64,000 nt of DNA, from NCBI GenBank assembly GCA_054601695.1, contig BAAHQB010000057.1, positions 620,001 to 684,000 on the forward strand, written 5' to 3'. The notes below the pieces were generated by a model. That model was not told the origin of the DNA and did no database searches. It saw nothing but the letters and a program-made list of their open reading frames with translations. This DNA is from Amorphochlora amoebiformis (taxonomy: Eukaryota; Cercozoa; Chlorarachniophyceae). A program made the position numbers and the translations under genes. This document shows positions 1 through 64,000 of the stretch, piece by piece (positions within the stretch are counted from its first letter, which is position 1; every line of letters starts with the position of its first letter).

Positions 1-543
1 CCTGCCGAGCTTAGTTTACGTGCAGCCTGAGTGTGAGGCTGTGCTGCAGAGCGCTTATGCTCAGCTTGAATTTTTCAATGGTTATAATTAGATCTTACAC
101 ATCGAGTCTTACACAGTTCGATTATTATTATTGTAAGGTCCAGCTATACGTCATGTCACATGATCTAGATGATCATGCAATCTAGGCAATACGTTTGATA
201 CAAAAAAAAAACTTATATATACAACAAGTATACTAGTATTGATACGTCTGGCGCGTGTACACCGCTAGACCGTACGCGTTACCGTCCGAGCTCTAGATAG
301 CTTAAATACTATTCATGACTTCAGTGATAAACAATCAACAGTCGGACTTATACTAGTTATAATAACCTAGATAACGACATGCAATAAAAGAACTTCAAAA
401 TTGTTGTAAAAATTTAAGTGTCACACCGCACGATCATTTAAGTGTTTTTTTTTTTTCAACTGAATGCAATACATACAATTATATAAGTATTAGCACCAGT
501 AACTAGTAATCACACTAGTGAAGGGCAACGGTGCGTGGACTCG
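1..543. other. Low-repeat flank, no gene recognised
   Basis: Sequence of mixed composition without tandem repeats beyond short A and T runs. No conserved frame was found on either strand. It may be 3' UTR of the redox gene or the start of intergenic DNA. Confidence 0.5.
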
Positions 544-12437
<11,894 letters not shown>

Positions 12438-12725
12438 GAGCGAAGAATTAAAATTAAGATTGTGACTGCGCACGATATCACCTCAAAAGTGCGATTCCTC
12501 GAAATGTCACATTTTGTTAGGTGTAACTAAGGGAAACGTCACGGTGATTTGATTATGTTAATTCTTCGGCTTGTTCCTGAAACACCGTAGGTTCCGAAAT
12601 TCTGATTTCAAGCGCGGACGATACCCGCCCCTCTTATTTGCTCGGTTCCCCCCCCCCCCCCCACCAATCAAATCCCGATATTTCTCGCTAAATCGTTATC
12701 ATTCTTCCGAAATATTCAGAAAAAT
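12438..12725. promoter_or_regulatory. Head-to-head intergenic region, probable bidirectional promoter
   Basis: This 288-bp region of ordinary composition lies between the TPP2 ATG (12726, +) and the putative redox-gene ATG (12437, -). No clear TATA box is seen. It contains a 15-base C run (12648-12662) and no TA or telomeric repeat. As the only repeat-poor stretch between divergent starts it is the natural place for a shared promoter. This is inference; transcription starts cannot be read from the sequence. Confidence 0.4.
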
Positions 12726-63931
<51,206 letters not shown>

Positions 63932-64000
63932 TGAGAGAGAGAGAGAAAGAGAGGAGAGAGACAGAGAGAGAGAGAGGGGGGGGGAGGAGAGAAGAGAGAG
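63932..64000 (+). other. TPP2 3' flank, GA-rich
   Basis: Purine-rich GAGAGAGAAAGAGAGG sequence straight after the stop codon, running to the window end. It is probably 3' UTR; no polyadenylation signal is visible in the 69 bases available. Confidence 0.5.

Overview
The window is nuclear DNA of an intron-rich eukaryote, most likely a unicellular protist or microalga; I cannot place it further from sequence alone. About 93 % is simple-sequence DNA: long (TA)n tracts, interstitial TTAGGG/CCCTAA arrays, CT/GA and CA tracts and short satellites. Nearly every open frame longer than 60 codons is a translation of such repeats (YIYIY, LTLTL, SLSLS) and is not a gene.

Between the repeats lie small exons (21-168 nt) that join into two head-to-head genes. 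On the + strand, 64 exons from 12726 to 63931 join with consistent phase into one 3,822-nt frame (1,273 residues plus stop). It encodes tripeptidyl-peptidase II (TPP2), the giant cytosolic S8 serine peptidase. All four active-site residues are found (Asp45, His268, Asn369, Ser458), and the frame ends at a family-like C-terminus. On the - strand, at least 15 phase-compatible exons from 11884 down to 1738 encode a thioredoxin-like domain of the type fused to VKOR/LTO1 (WCSHC), followed by a DCC/DUF393 domain (YDGDCPVC). This looks like a two-domain thiol-disulfide fusion protein. A putative leader exon lies at 12437-12285. About 290 bp separate the two starts and probably hold a shared promoter.

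Layout: 1-12437 is the redox gene (-); 12438-12725 the shared 5' region; 12726-63931 TPP2. Intron 60 of TPP2 (54992-60761) also carries a decayed Ty1/copia element on the - strand (57812-60733). It has two LTRs, gag, protease and partial reverse transcriptase, but the integrase core and most of RT/RNase H are lost.

Three features make the locus unusual. (1) Many introns are almost pure telomeric repeat, and the repeat supplies the splice sites (GTAACC or GTTAGG donors, CCCTAG or TTAG acceptors). (2) Many exon edges are tandemly copied into the adjoining intron, acceptor plus exon start upstream or exon end plus donor downstream, in up to ten copies around one exon. This leaves dozens of decoy splice junctions. 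(3) A 45-90 bp unique element occurs ten times, always inside telomeric arrays and always in the same orientation to the G-rich strand. Seven introns appear to use GC-AG instead of GT-AG. The two genes are not known to act together; they share only a promoter region and an intron style.
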